A DNA stretch of 64,000 nucleotides from Cryptomeria japonica. Taxonomy: Eukaryota; Streptophyta; Pinopsida; Cupressales; Cupressaceae. The notes under the pieces are model-generated. The model was not told the DNA's origin and did no database searches. It saw only the letters and a program-made list of their open reading frames with translations. The stretch lies in contig NW_026728916.1 in the NCBI RefSeq assembly GCF_030272615.1, positions 372,001 through 436,000 on the forward strand, read 5' to 3'. The position numbers and the translations under genes are program-made. How positions within the stretch are numbered: the stretch's first letter is position 1; each line of letters begins with the position of its first letter. Positions 34,716 to 46,471 of this stretch are shown here, piece after piece.

Positions 34716-36970
34716 GTTATGATTAGTATGAAATAGATATTGTGATCAATATATATAAGTGATATTAAATTAAAGATTTTGTTGGTATTATATATTCATC
34801 ATAGCTCATCTAGGTTATATATTTTGAGGATTTAATCTATGAACTGTCAATCAAATTTTATTTTAAATTACTAGTGTGAGATATTCTCATTGTTGATAGA
34901 GTATAATTAATAAGGAAGAACAAAATTATAACAAAAAATAGGCACAAAGGATAACTCATTAAAATGAGAATTTACAAATTATAATTTTATATGGGGAGAG
35001 GTTATCTTGGATAGAAGTGAAATGGAAAGTTTTTATTAGTATCTTATAACTTCTTATGTTATTCAATTTTTTATTAAGGCAAGACATTGCAGGTTAAAGA
35101 CACTTAAGAGACTCCAATTTTTGACATTCATATATGATTAATTAGAAAAGGTTCAAAATAATAATTATCCAGAAATATAAAATCTATATGTGATGCCACT
35201 AAACTCATAGTATAAATAAGGAGGTAAATTCTTATTTTTTAATCAATAACTTTGTAGTCTTATACTAATAGCATATCAATTTAATGGTTGAATATCCTAG
35301 TTTATTGTATTTTATCTTCCCTTTTTAGATTTATTACCACATAAGGTTTCACAAAACACATGTGCACTATCATGTCCTCTATACATTGGTACCTTGTCCT
35401 ACTATTATAACACTCTCTTCAACTTCTAAAAAAAATTCTTCCAAATATGACAACATTACCTATAGTTTTTCCCATAGTGAAATGTGTATTATTGACCAGA
35501 TTGACATGTTTAATAGATTTGGAGATGTGCCTTGATTATATTCTTATCTAATTCATGAATAACATTAAAAAAAATTGTTTGTCTAAAATGATCCATGAAA
35601 AAACTAAATATTCTTACAACAATAATATGAAATATTATTATTTTAATATATATTTATTCTATTTGATTTCTTAAATATTTAGATGTACAAAATACTTTCA
35701 TTGATTTCATTTTTTTAAACAATAATTAAAAGAAAATTAATCTTAAAAATATATGTCAAAATGTTGTTTTAAAATATGGAGGATGCAAAACTATTGCTTC
35801 ATACAAACCATTACATAATATAGAAACATAAATAAAATTAAAAAAGCTAAATGTAAAAGGAAAATGTTTTATATGTGAAAACAATCTTAATTCGATTAAA
35901 ATATATATATTTGTAATTATAAATTTAAGACAAATTACAAAATCAAATTAAAATTTAAACTTAAATTCCAATCATATATTGATTGACTGACATTGACATG
36001 ATGTAATGATTAAGTGGTAGTGTTGTTAATCATTGCATCAAAATTCAAACCCTAGTCGAATACTATTGTTGAATGTTTCAATCAAGATAGGGTTCTCATT
36101 TATGAGCATACCAATTTATAACTATGAATCGAAATGTTTAAAAATAAAAACAATAAATCAATGGACCTTTCAAGTGGTAAAAACAATGTCAAACTTATTA
36201 AATAATATTCCCACTTTTATTTGGCATGTACAATCTCTATAAACCCTTCCCTGAAACTATTTTCATGTTATCATCATGTAGAAGCTTCTTCTCAAAAAAA
36301 GAAAAAAAACTCTTTTTTAATTTATTTCCTCTAATCATCTCAAACGAAGCACTCTAAATAATAATCTTTGGTTCCTCCATCCAAACCATATAAACAAAAA
36401 AAAGTGAAAGCACAAGAATGCTCCAAGAACTAGCAAGCTTTTCCAATATAGTAAGGCAAATATCAGAAAGTTGTTATTGGAAAGCTCTACTAGGCTCAAA
36501 AGAATAAAAATCTTAATTAAAGCTCTAAGTTTAGGAAAACTAGAAACAAATAGATATTTCAAGAACATTGTAAACAATGAAGATATGCAATAAATGGTTT
36601 GATATTGTATGAAAGAATATTATAATTAATAATGAAGTGTCATTTATTTATATTTCATAATTATAAAATAATTTGGTTAATTAATTTTAAATTTAATAAT
36701 TTTGATGTTTACTTATAGTGAACTTATTGTGAAAGTTCATTTTATTGTTGGGATTTTCAAACTTAGTTAAATTGAAAGTGGCAGTTTATCTTAATGCCAT
36801 TACAAAATACAACTCAAGATGTCTTCCTTCAAAAAACTATAAATCATGTACAATAGTGATAAGAGGATCTTCAATCCTATCAACAATATGCTTACCAAGG
36901 CATGGTGCTAGTCATAGAATTAATTGAACAATCCCATCAATTTAGACTTGTGACTATTAGGATTAGTGAC
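34716..36970. other. No recognisable gene
   Basis: AT-rich DNA with short chance frames only. The bases GTGAC at 36966-36970 form the left target duplication of the next element. Confidence 0.5.
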
Positions 36971-37781
36971 AGTCCCAAAGATACTGAGAGGAGGGGGGGG
37001 GGGGGGGGTGAATTAGTATCTAACCGGTTAACAGAATATTTGACCTTATTAAGTATTTTGCATTCCAAAACAGTGTATCGGTAAATAATAATTAATGCAG
37101 TAAATAGGAACAATAAAGACAACATAGATAACACACCATAACACAAGATTTTTAATGAGGAAAATGAGTGTGGGAGAAACCTCAATGGGATTTGTGACCC
37201 ACAATATTCACTCACTGGCCAATGAATGGATATTACTTACAATGTGGTGCCTACACATGCACGAAGGCCAACTACCTAGAGCTCACTGCTCAATTACAAA
37301 ATGGAAGTTTCACTGACTTACAAAATGGATAATGAGAATCCAATATGATGTATTGCTACAATTCAGCATCTTCTATGTGAGGTTCATTACCGGTTTAAGC
37401 TCATACTATAACCATAAACCTTATACAAAATCTGCCTTAATATTCACTCATCACTTCTACCATATCTGTCATATGTCCATCCATATATCTATTACAAAAT
37501 GATATGCAAGATCTCATACATATATATGAGTCTAATGCAATATGCCATGTTGGCTTTACAAAAGATATTTACAATTAAATGTAATAAACAAAAGTTGTTC
37601 CTATCGGCTGGGGTGCCGATATACATTATTGTCACTACTGGTGAAGTGTCTACCAGTGTCGGTGCCTGTCGGTGAAGTGCCTCCTATTGGTTGCGTCTGT
37701 CGGTGGTTTACTAGATGAATGCCACAAGGTTGCCATCAATGATAGAACCTTCAATTCTCATTAGAGTGTACAATGCCAACA
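36971..37781 (-). mobile_element. Solo LTR with GTGAC target duplication and G16 tract
   Basis: 811 bases flanked by GTGAC on both sides (36966-36970 and 37782-37786). On the minus strand it starts 'TGTTGGCATTG'; its other end lacks the terminal CA, presumably mutated. It holds a run of 16 G (36993-37008) within 'gagagga(G)n tgaatt', and 'aacacaagatttttaatgag' at 37139, both shared with the Copia LTR at 39.7 kb. No pol sequence lies on either side. Confidence 0.65.
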
Positions 37782-37786
37782 GTGAC

Positions 37787-38510
37787 ATTTACAAATAGAG
37801 AAAATTGTTTAATTGTCTCTTTAATTTTATTTTATTTTTTCAAATAGAGAATGAATAAATTAAAGATAAGAAAATATGTTACTCGAACCAATCATATAAT
37901 TAGCTATTAGATTATCTTACCATAAGAAATACACAATACAAGAACCTAATATATATTTTCATTAAATCAAAATTGAATGCATCCCTAACTAAAGACTTTC
38001 AAAATAGTTTTATTTACCTGTCAAATAACTACTAATTATTAATATAGTAGAAATATGAAAATACATATCTTCAAAAGTAGTAAACATCTAATTACATGGA
38101 AAATGTATGAAATAAGTTTCTTAACAAATTGGTAAGCAAAAAGAATCAGAAAATCGCTACAATAGATGTAGAGCTATACTTAGTTATGCTAATTATATAT
38201 GAAGACATTTCTCTATAAAAATTAATTTCCTAGTTGATAAATTTGAACCGCTTAAAGTCTATACTATAATTTTATTTGAACACATTTAAGACACTCATAG
38301 AAGAAAAGAAGTCATAATCCATTAAGAAACATATCTATGAATTAAAATATTAACAAAATAATATTTACAATATTTTAATAGATTACTATGCTTACATTAA
38401 TTGTTTTGGTTCATTTCTAATCATTTTTTTGTAATCATGAATGACTTCACAAATATTATAGATAAAACACACTAGAACTTATACATTTTATTTATTTCCA
38501 TCATTTCAGT
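37787..38510. other. No recognisable gene
   Basis: AT-rich spacer between the solo LTR and the Gypsy LTR at 38511. Confidence 0.45.
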
Positions 38511-38770
38511 TGTAATGGAGGAAATTTGCTACCTCAAGGATGATGAATCCTAGAGAAAAAATCCACTATTTGATACCTCACTCGAACTGGTGCTAAGGTG
38601 AGCCAGGGATGAAAACAACTAAACTAAATAGAGAAAATGTAGAGAAGCTTCCTCGACAACTTTTTTGACCTCTATCTAGAGGATGACCATGGAGACCTGG
38701 GAAACCAACATGATGCACTATATTACTTCGGACAACTCTATTGAACCTCTGTCATAGCGCTAAAGTTCTC
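38511..38770 (-). mobile_element. Left (3') LTR portion of a decayed Gypsy element
   Basis: 'tgtaatggaggaaatt.gctacctcaaggatgatgaatcct' type sequence here matches 51561 onward over about 135 bases. The match resumes after an insertion of about 100 bases ('ggacaactctattgaacctc' versus 'ggatgactctactaaacctt'). The two copies share orientation and bracket the gag-protease remnant and the nested Copia element, as expected for an LTR pair of a minus-strand element. Confidence 0.6.
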
Positions 38771-39703
38771 ATATCTGAAGAAGAGAACATGAATAAAAAG
38801 ATAAAATAAAAATATGGCTCCACATGGAAGAAGGACGAACGATGCTCCCAATTCTTTGCATCATCCCTAGATATCAAAAATGATATATATAATAGATTGA
38901 AGAAGTAGAGAGAAAAATAGAAGAAGATGTATGATAAAAAATCTCCTATATCCAAGCACATATAGAGTAACTCAGGTCCTTGAGGAGAACACAATGGGCA
39001 AGGACAATCAAACCTCTCATATGCAAGCACCTACAGAGCAACCTAGGTCCTTTGGGAGGGAAAAAACATATAACACAAGCATGGGGGAACAAAATCATAT
39101 GCACATACAAATAGATGGAGATAAAGATAAAAATCCTAAAGTAAATCCCATAGGAGATCATTGTCCTCCAAATATAGATTAGAAGGAGGAGGATGAGACC
39201 AGAGAGGGACCACCGCAAGGGCTTCATCAGGTGTCTCACCAACAACGAGAGCAAGGGACTAAGCAACAACAACAACCATGTCCATAGGATCAGAGGAGAA
39301 AAGGGTTAATTATCATGTGAAGATCATAGATAAGGCCAAGATCTCTTCTATGGAGTCAAACATGCAAGCCTATTTGGAGGAAGCAGGTGAGCCACTCGAA
39401 GAAGATGAAACAAGAATAGGACTATCTACCTCTGAAATAGGGGTAGTGACAAACTTGGCAGAAGGTGAGGCCTTCACAATCACACACACATAGATAACCA
39501 AACCACCAAGCATTGAGATAGGAATAGAAGAGGGTGAAGAATAACCCTATAAATATTTTCACCATCGAAACTTTGGAATAGGGCCCTCCTCACGATTGCA
39601 TTTTGGGCACTTAGGAGAAGCAAGTCTCATATCAGTCATAGCAAGTTTGGATGCGGAAGTAGCTGCAAAACAAGGGGAGCAAACAAGGTTGCACTAGAAA
39701 CTA
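38771..39703. other. Interior of the decayed Gypsy element, unassigned
   Basis: No RT, RNase H or integrase motif is recognisable. Plus-strand frames (38931-39182, 39278-39493) are rich in charged residues and Gln but match nothing I know. A weak direct repeat ('caagcacatatagagtaact' near 38953 and 'caagcacctacagagcaacc' near 39025) lies inside. The last 36 bases are the flank copied at 46432. Confidence 0.3.
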
Positions 39704-39708
39704 CCTAT

Positions 39709-41182
39709 TGTTAATAAGATGAGAGGGGGGGGGTGAATCATACAAACTTAATCTTCAATATATTCAATAGATTCAACCTCAGTAACCTTATCAGAAAAAA
39801 TGTAAAACATACAAACTCATAAACAAATAATATCACAAAACATATAACACCAGATTTAACGTGGAAACCCAAATAGGGAAAAACCACTGTGGGATTTCGG
39901 ACCCACTAAGAAATATACTCTTCTAGAGTATACTCGGTTAAAAGAAAATCTTGATAAAGATTACAAACACATTGCTAGATGTGACCCGGTTAAGGGATTT
40001 CCCTCAGATCTGTTAGGATCTTCACTTTGTTAAAAGTGACCTTGTCAAAGGATTTCAAACACTCACTTAGAATGTCACCTTGCTACAGGATTTACAAATA
40101 AGAATGTTAAGTCCACTCGGTTAAGAGATTTTCTGTCACTTATAAAATAAACAATAGTAATAAAATATATCTGCAACTTTGCATCTAAAATGCTAAAGCA
40201 GATTCTTATTTGCTCAATACTATCAAGTCATAGGACTTATCTTGTCCCTTTGCTGGGCTCCTTACTCTGTTATTCAAATAGGTCTTCAAGCTTTTGTGCT
40301 CAGTAATCACTATGTAGCATCCCTGTGCTTACACTTGCCCGCATACATTGTTTATCAACAGTTCCTTATTTATAAACAATTTGCTAACCGCTTAATCTCC
40401 TTGATCACATTTCCCATGATCAATCATAGCCATTAGATCTTGAATCTTGACCAGGTTCAATGTATCCTTCACTCTAAAAATGTTTTACTATGCTTGGGAA
40501 CTTGCATTCTATTCTTGGAACTTGTGCTAGGGTATTGTGGTTCAATCAATGCTATAGATCTTCCTGCCAATCTTCCATTGGCATAGATCCTTAACAAACT
40601 TCATGCACGTCGTATCAATCATTTAATCATATCTAGCTCATCAGCTTCCTTCATTAAACAACACTTGTATTCATCCAATGCATTCTATTATTACTTAATT
40701 GCAACTCGGTAAATACTAAACTTCACTCGGTAGACATTCCACCTTCATTAACCAATAGTGATAACCTTAGGGTTTACCAACTAGTTTCCTTAGGGTTTAT
40801 CGACTAGGTTCTTTGCTTGGTGACATAGTATAGTATTAACCTTACAAAAAATAACATATGTAAGATATCAAAACAATCTAAACATCATGATCTCATCATT
40901 GTCTAACTTGGTAATAGTTGCCCATTGAATAATTTATTCCTCCCCTTATTCATCACATTCTTTCTGTGTCTTTTACCAACATCTTAATTCTCTTCAAAAC
41001 ATGCTTCTTAAGATATGGAAACATCATACTAAATCAGAAAATTAATTTCTTGACATCAATGACAAAATAATATTGTTAAGACAGTAAACATCCTTAATCA
41101 GTTATATCCATAATCATCAACAACCTTCTCAATATCCTTATTGAAATGCCAACAATATCTTATTGTAATTGGAATGCCAAAA
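39709..41182 (-). mobile_element. LTR A (3' LTR of the nested Copia)
   Basis: About 1474 bases. The left end is 'TGTTAATAAG'; the right end is 'GGAATGCCAAAA', next to the polypurine tract (its terminal CA has changed to AA). It contains a G9 tract followed by 'tgaatcat' at the left end and 'ccagatttaacgtggaaacc' at 39850. Compared with LTR C it lacks the first unit of about 29 bases at the U3 end. Confidence 0.9.
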
Positions 41183-41200
41183 ATCTCCCCCTTTGGCATT
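41183..41200 (-). other. Polypurine tract of the nested Copia
   Basis: On the minus strand: 'AATGCCAAAGGGGGAGAT', immediately before the LTR, the primer for plus-strand DNA synthesis. Confidence 0.85.
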
Positions 41201-41539
41201 GATGGAAAAACCAATTGATTTGACCTAAATAATTCATATTCAGATTGTTGTGAGATGTTGAAATGCTCTTGTCATTAGTCTTCTCCCCATGCATTAGTCT
41301 TCTCCCCCTTTGACAACAATGCCAAAAAGAAAACTAATACATAATTTCTTCCTGTGTGAAGTAATTCCCTTGCTATTAGGTATCAACTCAGTCTCAGTTA
41401 GAGCATTTTTTCTTCAATTCCTGTTCCCTATTTTTGTTTTCTGCACACCTTTAGAAAACCTCTTAAAGTGTGTAAATCAACATCAACTCATAAAAGGTAT
41501 TCTGTAGAGTCATCGAATTGATGCTTTCACTAAACTTTG

Positions 41540-42092
41540 TCAGTGAGTAGAAGATAGGGGTAGGACCCCTAACTGAATTTTGAGACACTCAAAAGTGTCC
41601 CTTGGTAGTGGCTTTGTGAAGATGTCTACTAATTGCTCCTTTGAACTGATATATTCCAGCACAACTTTCTTCTCTTGAACTTCTTCTCTGAGATAATGAT
41701 ACTTTATAGATATATGCTTTGTCTTAGAGTGCATTACCAGATTCTTTGAAATGTTAATGGCACTAGTTTTATCACAGAATATAGTTACTGGCTCAATAAC
41801 TTTCTCATTTATGCCTTCCAATGGTTGTTTGATCCATGCTATATTGGTACAATTCAATGTTGCAACAAATATTCAGCTTTAGTTGTTGACTGTGAAATAC
41901 ATCCTTGTTTCTTGCTAAGCCAACTCACTAGTCTTTCTCCTAAAAAGAAAGCTCCTCCACTTGTGCTTTTCCTGTCATCAATGTTGCCTACCCAATTAGC
42001 ATTAGTATAAACTTTTAAATCAAAAACATTTCCTTTCTAATATACTAAGCCATAACCTTCAGTGCCTTTCAGGTATCTAAAAATTCTCTTGA
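41540..42092 (-). pseudogene. Copia RNase H of the nested element
   Basis: C-terminal part of pol: 'EPVTIFCDKTSAINISKN', 'TKHISIKYHYLREEV' and 'SSKEQLVDIFTKPLPRDTFE' are the RNase H signature. The segment joining it to RT (41858-42092) is broken by several stops and at least one frameshift, including in 'GRxTSG'-type sequence near 42000. Confidence 0.88.
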
Positions 42093-43127
42093 TTATTTCA
42101 TATGTGTTTCATTGGGATCTGCAGAAAATCTTGCAACTATACCTACTACATGTGCTATATCTGGCCTATTGTGAACAACATATTGCAAATTTCCAATCAT
42201 AGATCGGTAAAATGTCTCATTAATAGATGTAGATTCATCATTCTTTGATAGTTTACAGTTGGTAGTCATAGGAGTACTTATAGATTTAGAATCCTCCATT
42301 CCAAATTTCTTCAAGATTTCCTTTATATACTTGGATTGAGTAATGAAAATCTCATCTTTCATTTGCAGTATCTGTAGACCTATAAAATACTTTATTTCAT
42401 TGATTAATGACATCTCAAATTCTTTACACATTTCATTTCCAAAGTTCTTGCATAAAGAGTCATTTCCACAAAAGAGAATATCATCAACAAATATGGCTGA
42501 GATCAGTATTCCAGTGTCTTCATCATTCTTCATGTACATATTACTATTTTCACTAGTTCTTATAAAACCAATCTTGATTAAATAAGAATGCAACCTCTCA
42601 TACCATGCTCTAGGTGCTTGCTTTAGACCATATAAAGCTTTGTTTAGCTTACATACCTGATCTTTATTCTCTCCTTCAACAAATCCTTCAAGTTGTTCAA
42701 TAAAAACTTCTTCTTCTAATATACGATTCAAAAATGCAGATTTGACATCCATTTGATATACCTTGAAGTTCTTGTAAGCAGCATATACCAACAATGTTCT
42801 TACTCCTTCAAGTCTTGCCACGGGTGCAAAAGTCTCACCATAATCAATTCCTTCTTCTTGAGCATAACTTTTGCAAACTAGTCTTGCTTTATTTCGAATG
42901 ACCTCACCTTTTTCATTCAGCTTGTTTCTGAAAATCCACTTTGTATCGATTACATTTTTGTCCTTCGGTCTTGGGACCAGTGTCCATGTGTCATTCTTCT
43001 TGATTTGATCAATATCTTCTATCATAGCATTTATCCAATCTCCACTGTTAAATGCCTCTTTCACTATCCTCGGTTCAAATTTAGATATCAGACATGTGTT
43101 TTGTCTCAGTTTGCTCCTTGTCATCAC
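42093..43127 (-). CDS. Copia reverse transcriptase ORF of the nested element
   Basis: A 344-codon open frame, the longest in the window, covering most of the Copia RT domain. It starts upstream of 'WINAMIEDIDQIKKNDTWTL' and continues 'TKWIFRNKLNEKGEVIRNKA', 'ETFAPVARLEGVR', 'VYQMDVKSAFLN', 'LYGLKQAPRAWYERL', the active site 'FVDDILF' (about residue 215; YVDD is commoner) and 'RPDIAHVVGIVARF'. RT copies element RNA into DNA. It is part of a broken polyprotein and has no start of its own, so independent expression is unlikely. Confidence 0.9.
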   Translation of the reverse strand: MMTRSKLRQNTCLISKFEPRIVKEAFNSGDWINAMIEDIDQIKKNDTWTLVPRPKDKNVIDTKWIFRNKLNEKGEVIRNKARLVCKSYAQEEGIDYGETFAPVARLEGVRTLLVYAAYKNFKVYQMDVKSAFLNRILEEEVFIEQLEGFVEGENKDQVCKLNKALYGLKQAPRAWYERLHSYLIKIGFIRTSENSNMYMKNDEDTGILISAIFVDDILFCGNDSLCKNFGNEMCKEFEMSLINEIKYFIGLQILQMKDEIFITQSKYIKEILKKFGMEDSKSISTPMTTNCKLSKNDESTSINETFYRSMIGNLQYVVHNRPDIAHVVGIVARFSADPNETHMK

Positions 43128-43253
43128 TGGATCATCCTTATCTCCTATAATCTGACTTGATGCATGATTCCTTCTGACATACTTGGCTAATATAGGCTTG
43201 GTAGATTCTATAGGATCTTCTTCATCACTCGGTAACTGGATATTCTCTTTATT

Positions 43254-44160
43254 TCATTTAGCAACTTTCTCGGTAGGACTTCTCGGTTGAACATATACAA
43301 ATCCTTCATAATCTTCTAGTTCTTTGGAGTTTCCTTCATCATTTCTTTCTCCAAATTCATCAATTTTCACATTTGCACTTTCTACTATTTTGTTAGATGA
43401 TTTGATCAGACATTTAAATGCTTTGCTTCTAGAAGAATAACCAAGAAATGTTCCTTCTTCACTTTTCTGATCAAACTTACCATTTCTGTCATCTTTGTGA
43501 ACATAGCATATACTTCCAAAGATTTTAAAGTAACTTACATTAGGTTTCTTATCATACCATATTTCATATGGTGTCTTCAAAGTTCCTTTCTTCAGTTGTA
43601 CTCGGTTCAGGGTGTAAACAACAGTGCTTATTGCTTCTCTCCAAATTTTTTGTGGTACTTTCTTTTCAATCATCAGGGTTCTGGCACAATCCACAATAGA
43701 TCTGTTTCTTCTCTCAGCTATCCCATTTTGTTGTGGAGTTCTCGGTGTAGAGACTTGCCTTTTAATACCATGATCATTGCAGAATAAGTTGAACTCATCA
43801 TAAGTGAACTCTCCTCCTCTATCAAATCTAAGACATTTTAGTTGTCTTCCTATTTCATTTTCAACTCTTGCCTTGTACCTTTTAAACATTTGAAAAGCTT
43901 ATGATTTTTCTTTTAAAAACATAACTGACATCATCCTTGAGTAATCATCCATAAATAATATGAAATATTTATCACCATAATAACTCTGAACTTTCATAGG
44001 ACCACAAAGATCATTATGCACAAGATCTAAAATTCCCTTAGAAGTGTAGGACTTACTTGTAAAGCTTGATCTTGTCATCTTACCCATCTGGCATCCTCAG
44101 CACATAGCATTCTCAGGTTTCTCCAAACTTGATAGACCTCTTACTCGGTGCTTCTTACTT
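43254..44160 (-). pseudogene. Copia integrase of the nested element
   Basis: From right to left: a pre-integrase zinc-binding segment near 44100-44160 ('CxxCQMGK'-like), 'LDLVHNDLCGPMKVQS' with the first catalytic Asp, 'LRFDRGGEF' with the second, and 'PQQNGIAERRNRSIVD' with the catalytic Glu, then 'GSICYVHKDDRN' and 'GTFLGYSSRSKAFKC'. All three acids of the DDE triad are kept. One stop lies between 43889 and 43899. The enzyme would join element DNA to the genome. Confidence 0.9.
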
Positions 44161-44357
44161 ATTTTGATCAGATTATCAAAATTTACATGACAAAACCTTT
44201 TATGCCATAACCAAGTATCATCTATCTTTACGTATAGACACTTATTCCGAGTTGAGTCAAGGTGAAATGTGTTACCTTTTGTTTGTGTCCCGGTAGCTGC
44301 TAACTTTCCATGCTTGTCATGAACTTTGACAATTCCTTTCTGATATTCTATTCGGTA

Positions 44358-44600
44358 TCATGTATTGTTTAGTCGTGCGACACTCAACAAATTGTATTTC
44401 AAACCCTCAACCCAATAAACATCATTACATTTAGCATTGTCAAGAAGTATTATAGATCCTTTACCTCTTACTGGACATGGTGCATCATTACCAAATCTTA
44501 CATAACCTCCATCATAATCTTCTAATATAACAAACTTGTGTTTATCACCTGTCATGTGATGTGAGCATCCACTATCTATGATCCAAGAATCATTAGTATT
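44358..44600 (-). pseudogene. Copia aspartic protease of the nested element
   Basis: 'SWIIDSGCSHHMTGD' holds an intact DSG active site (about 44560-44590), followed by 'VRFGNDAPCPVRGKGSI' and 'VYWVEGLKYNLLSVARL', standard for Copia protease and the start of the pre-integrase region. A short gap with a stop separates it from integrase. Confidence 0.85.
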
Positions 44601-44786
44601 TATGTGAGATATTAAAGCTTTTTATTCATACCTTTCTTCATTTGATACATCTTTGATAGCCACATAAAAAACTTCCTCTGTATCAATTTCATCAGATTTA
44701 TCATCATTTGATTCCTCATCAGCTATTAGGCATGTCTTTCTATCTCTTCTCCTAAAGTCTCGATGTCCTTTGTAATGATTGTCTTT

Positions 44787-45720
44787 CTATCTATCATCTC
44801 GGTAATCTCTCTTTTCACTAGATTCTTTGTCAGGATAGTTCGAAGCCATATGTCCTATTATATCACAGTTAAAACATTTCAAAAGCAACTTTCCTTTGTA
44901 CTTACCTTTTCCTCTCGATAGCCTTCTGGCTAATAGTGCTTCAAACTCTTCTTGCTTTTTGATTTCCTCATATAGTTTGTGTACCTCTTCCATGTTTTTG
45001 CAAAATATTTCACTTGCTCCACTGTGATTCCCTTCAGAATACTTATACTTTTATTGTAATCATCAGATTCATCAAGATGAAAAGAACTAAATGCAGACTC
45101 AACTTTATTTACTGAAGACCCACTGTTATCAAAGTTACTTAACTCAAATGCATGTAGTTTACCAATAGTAGCATCCAAAGAAACTGGCATATGGGTACAG
45201 ACCTCAATTCATTGATTGCAGAGACTCAGATTGCATAAGCAGGTAGAAGGGTTCTCAATAACTTACTTGCGACATCCTTTTCTTCAATGGTTCCTCCTGC
45301 TCCTTTGATTTGATTGGCAATCTCCTTTAACCTTGTACTATACTGGGTTATGTTCTCACCTTCATTCATTCTCATAGATTCAAGTTGTCCTCTTAGACTA
45401 TCCACTTTTTCTCTTTGAACATGTTCATCACCACTATACATAGATATGAGCTTGTCCCACATTGCTTTGGCATCATTGTAGCCTTCTAGATCATTAAACT
45501 CTAAGTCGGTCAATGCAGATGTTATTTCAATCATTGCTTGAATATGTTCTTGCTTTTCCTTTATCTCTTCCATTGTCAATGGATAGGTGCTAGGTGTAAT
45601 GAAATCATTCTCTGGATAATATACAACATATTCTCCAATTCGTGATAGGTGCAGCTTCATCCTTTTCAACCATGTAGAGAAACTTGACTTGCTCGGCTTT
45701 AGTGCATCCCTCTTATACAT
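44787..45720 (-). pseudogene. Copia gag of the nested element
   Basis: It starts 'MYKRDALKPSKSSFSTWLKR' (45720). The capsid-like domain has 'LTDLEFNDLEGYNDAKAMWD', 'REKVDSLRGQLESMRMNEGE' and 'YSTRLKEIANQIKGAGG'. The nucleocapsid zinc knuckle 'CFNCDIIGHMASNYPD' has its final Cys changed to Tyr (single base). Frames break at 45225 and near 44930. Confidence 0.88.
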
Positions 45721-45770
45721 CTTTGGATCTTTTACTCAAGTGCCTTTAAACTTTACTTCCGAAGTCCAAA

Positions 45771-45782
45771 GCTCTAATACCA
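45771..45782 (-). other. Primer-binding site of the nested Copia
   Basis: On the minus strand 'TGGTATTAGAGC', one mismatch from the initiator-Met tRNA complement 'TGGTATCAGAGC', two bases after the LTR end. Confidence 0.92.
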
Positions 45783-45784
45783 AT

Positions 45785-46437
45785 TGTTAATAAGATGAGA
45801 GGGGGGGGGTGAATCATACAAACTTAATCTTCAATATATTCAATAGATTCAACCTCATTAACCTTATCAGAAAAACTGTAAAACATACAAACTCATAAAC
45901 AAATAATATCACAAAACATATAACACCAGATTTAACATGGAAACCCAAATAGGGAAAAACCACTGTGGGATTTTGGACCCACTAAGAAATATACTCTTCT
46001 AGAGTATGTTTGGTTAAAAGCAAATCCTATTAAAGATTACAAACACATTGCTAGATGTGACCCAGTTAAGGGATTTCCCTCAGATCTATTAGGATCTTCA
46101 CTTTGTTAGAAGTGACCTTGTCAAAGGATTTCAAACACTCACTCAAAATGTCACCTTGCTAGAGGATTTACAAATAAGACTGTTAAGTCCACTCGGTTAA
46201 GAGATTTTCTATCACTTATAAAATATATCTGTAACTTTGCATCTAAAATGCTAAAACAAATTCATATTTGCTCAATATTGTCAAGTCATAGGACTTATCT
46301 TGTCCCTCTACTGGGCTCCTTACTTTGTTATTCAAACAGGTCTTCAAGCTTTTGTGCTCGGTAATCACTATGTAGCATCCCTGTGCTTACACTTGCCTGC
46401 ATATATTGTTTATCAACAGTTTCTTATTTATAAACAA
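45785..46437 (-). mobile_element. LTR B (5' LTR of the nested Copia, truncated)
   Basis: The first 653 bases (as drawn on plus) of the same LTR, cut at 'ataaacaa' where sequence switches to the insertion flank. It lacks about 14 bases ('aacaatagtaata' region) present in A and C, and differs from both at many positions. Confidence 0.92.
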
Positions 46438-46471
46438 GGGAGCAGACAAGGTTGCACTAGACACTACCTAT
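46432..46471. repeat. Duplicated insertion flank
   Basis: This 40-base piece repeats 39668-39708, the DNA just left of LTR A: 'aaacaagg', 'gcag/aacaaggttgcactaga', 'actacctat'. One base is lost and two changed. The junction with LTR B falls in the shared six-base word AAACAA. Confidence 0.93.

Larger units (their letters stand above)
39709..46437 (-). mobile_element. Nested Copia element (LTR A - pol - gag - LTR B)
   Basis: The least decayed element in the window, on the minus strand: 3' LTR (A, 39709-41182), polypurine tract (41183-41200), RNase H, RT, integrase, protease, gag, primer-binding site (45771-45782) and a 5' LTR cut short (B, 45785-46437). It is preceded by CCTAT (39704-39708). 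All coding domains are present, with about half a dozen stops or frameshifts and intact protease DSG, integrase and RT Asp motifs. LTR similarity is high, implying fairly recent insertion into the older Gypsy element. Confidence 0.92.

Noticed and set aside
36993-37008. G16 run as a G-quadruplex regulatory site
   Set aside because: A single homopolymer in an LTR is explained by slippage; no independent evidence of function, so it is reported only as a shared LTR feature.
42343-42585. Plus-strand frame inside the Copia RT
   Set aside because: Antisense shadow of the 344-codon RT frame.
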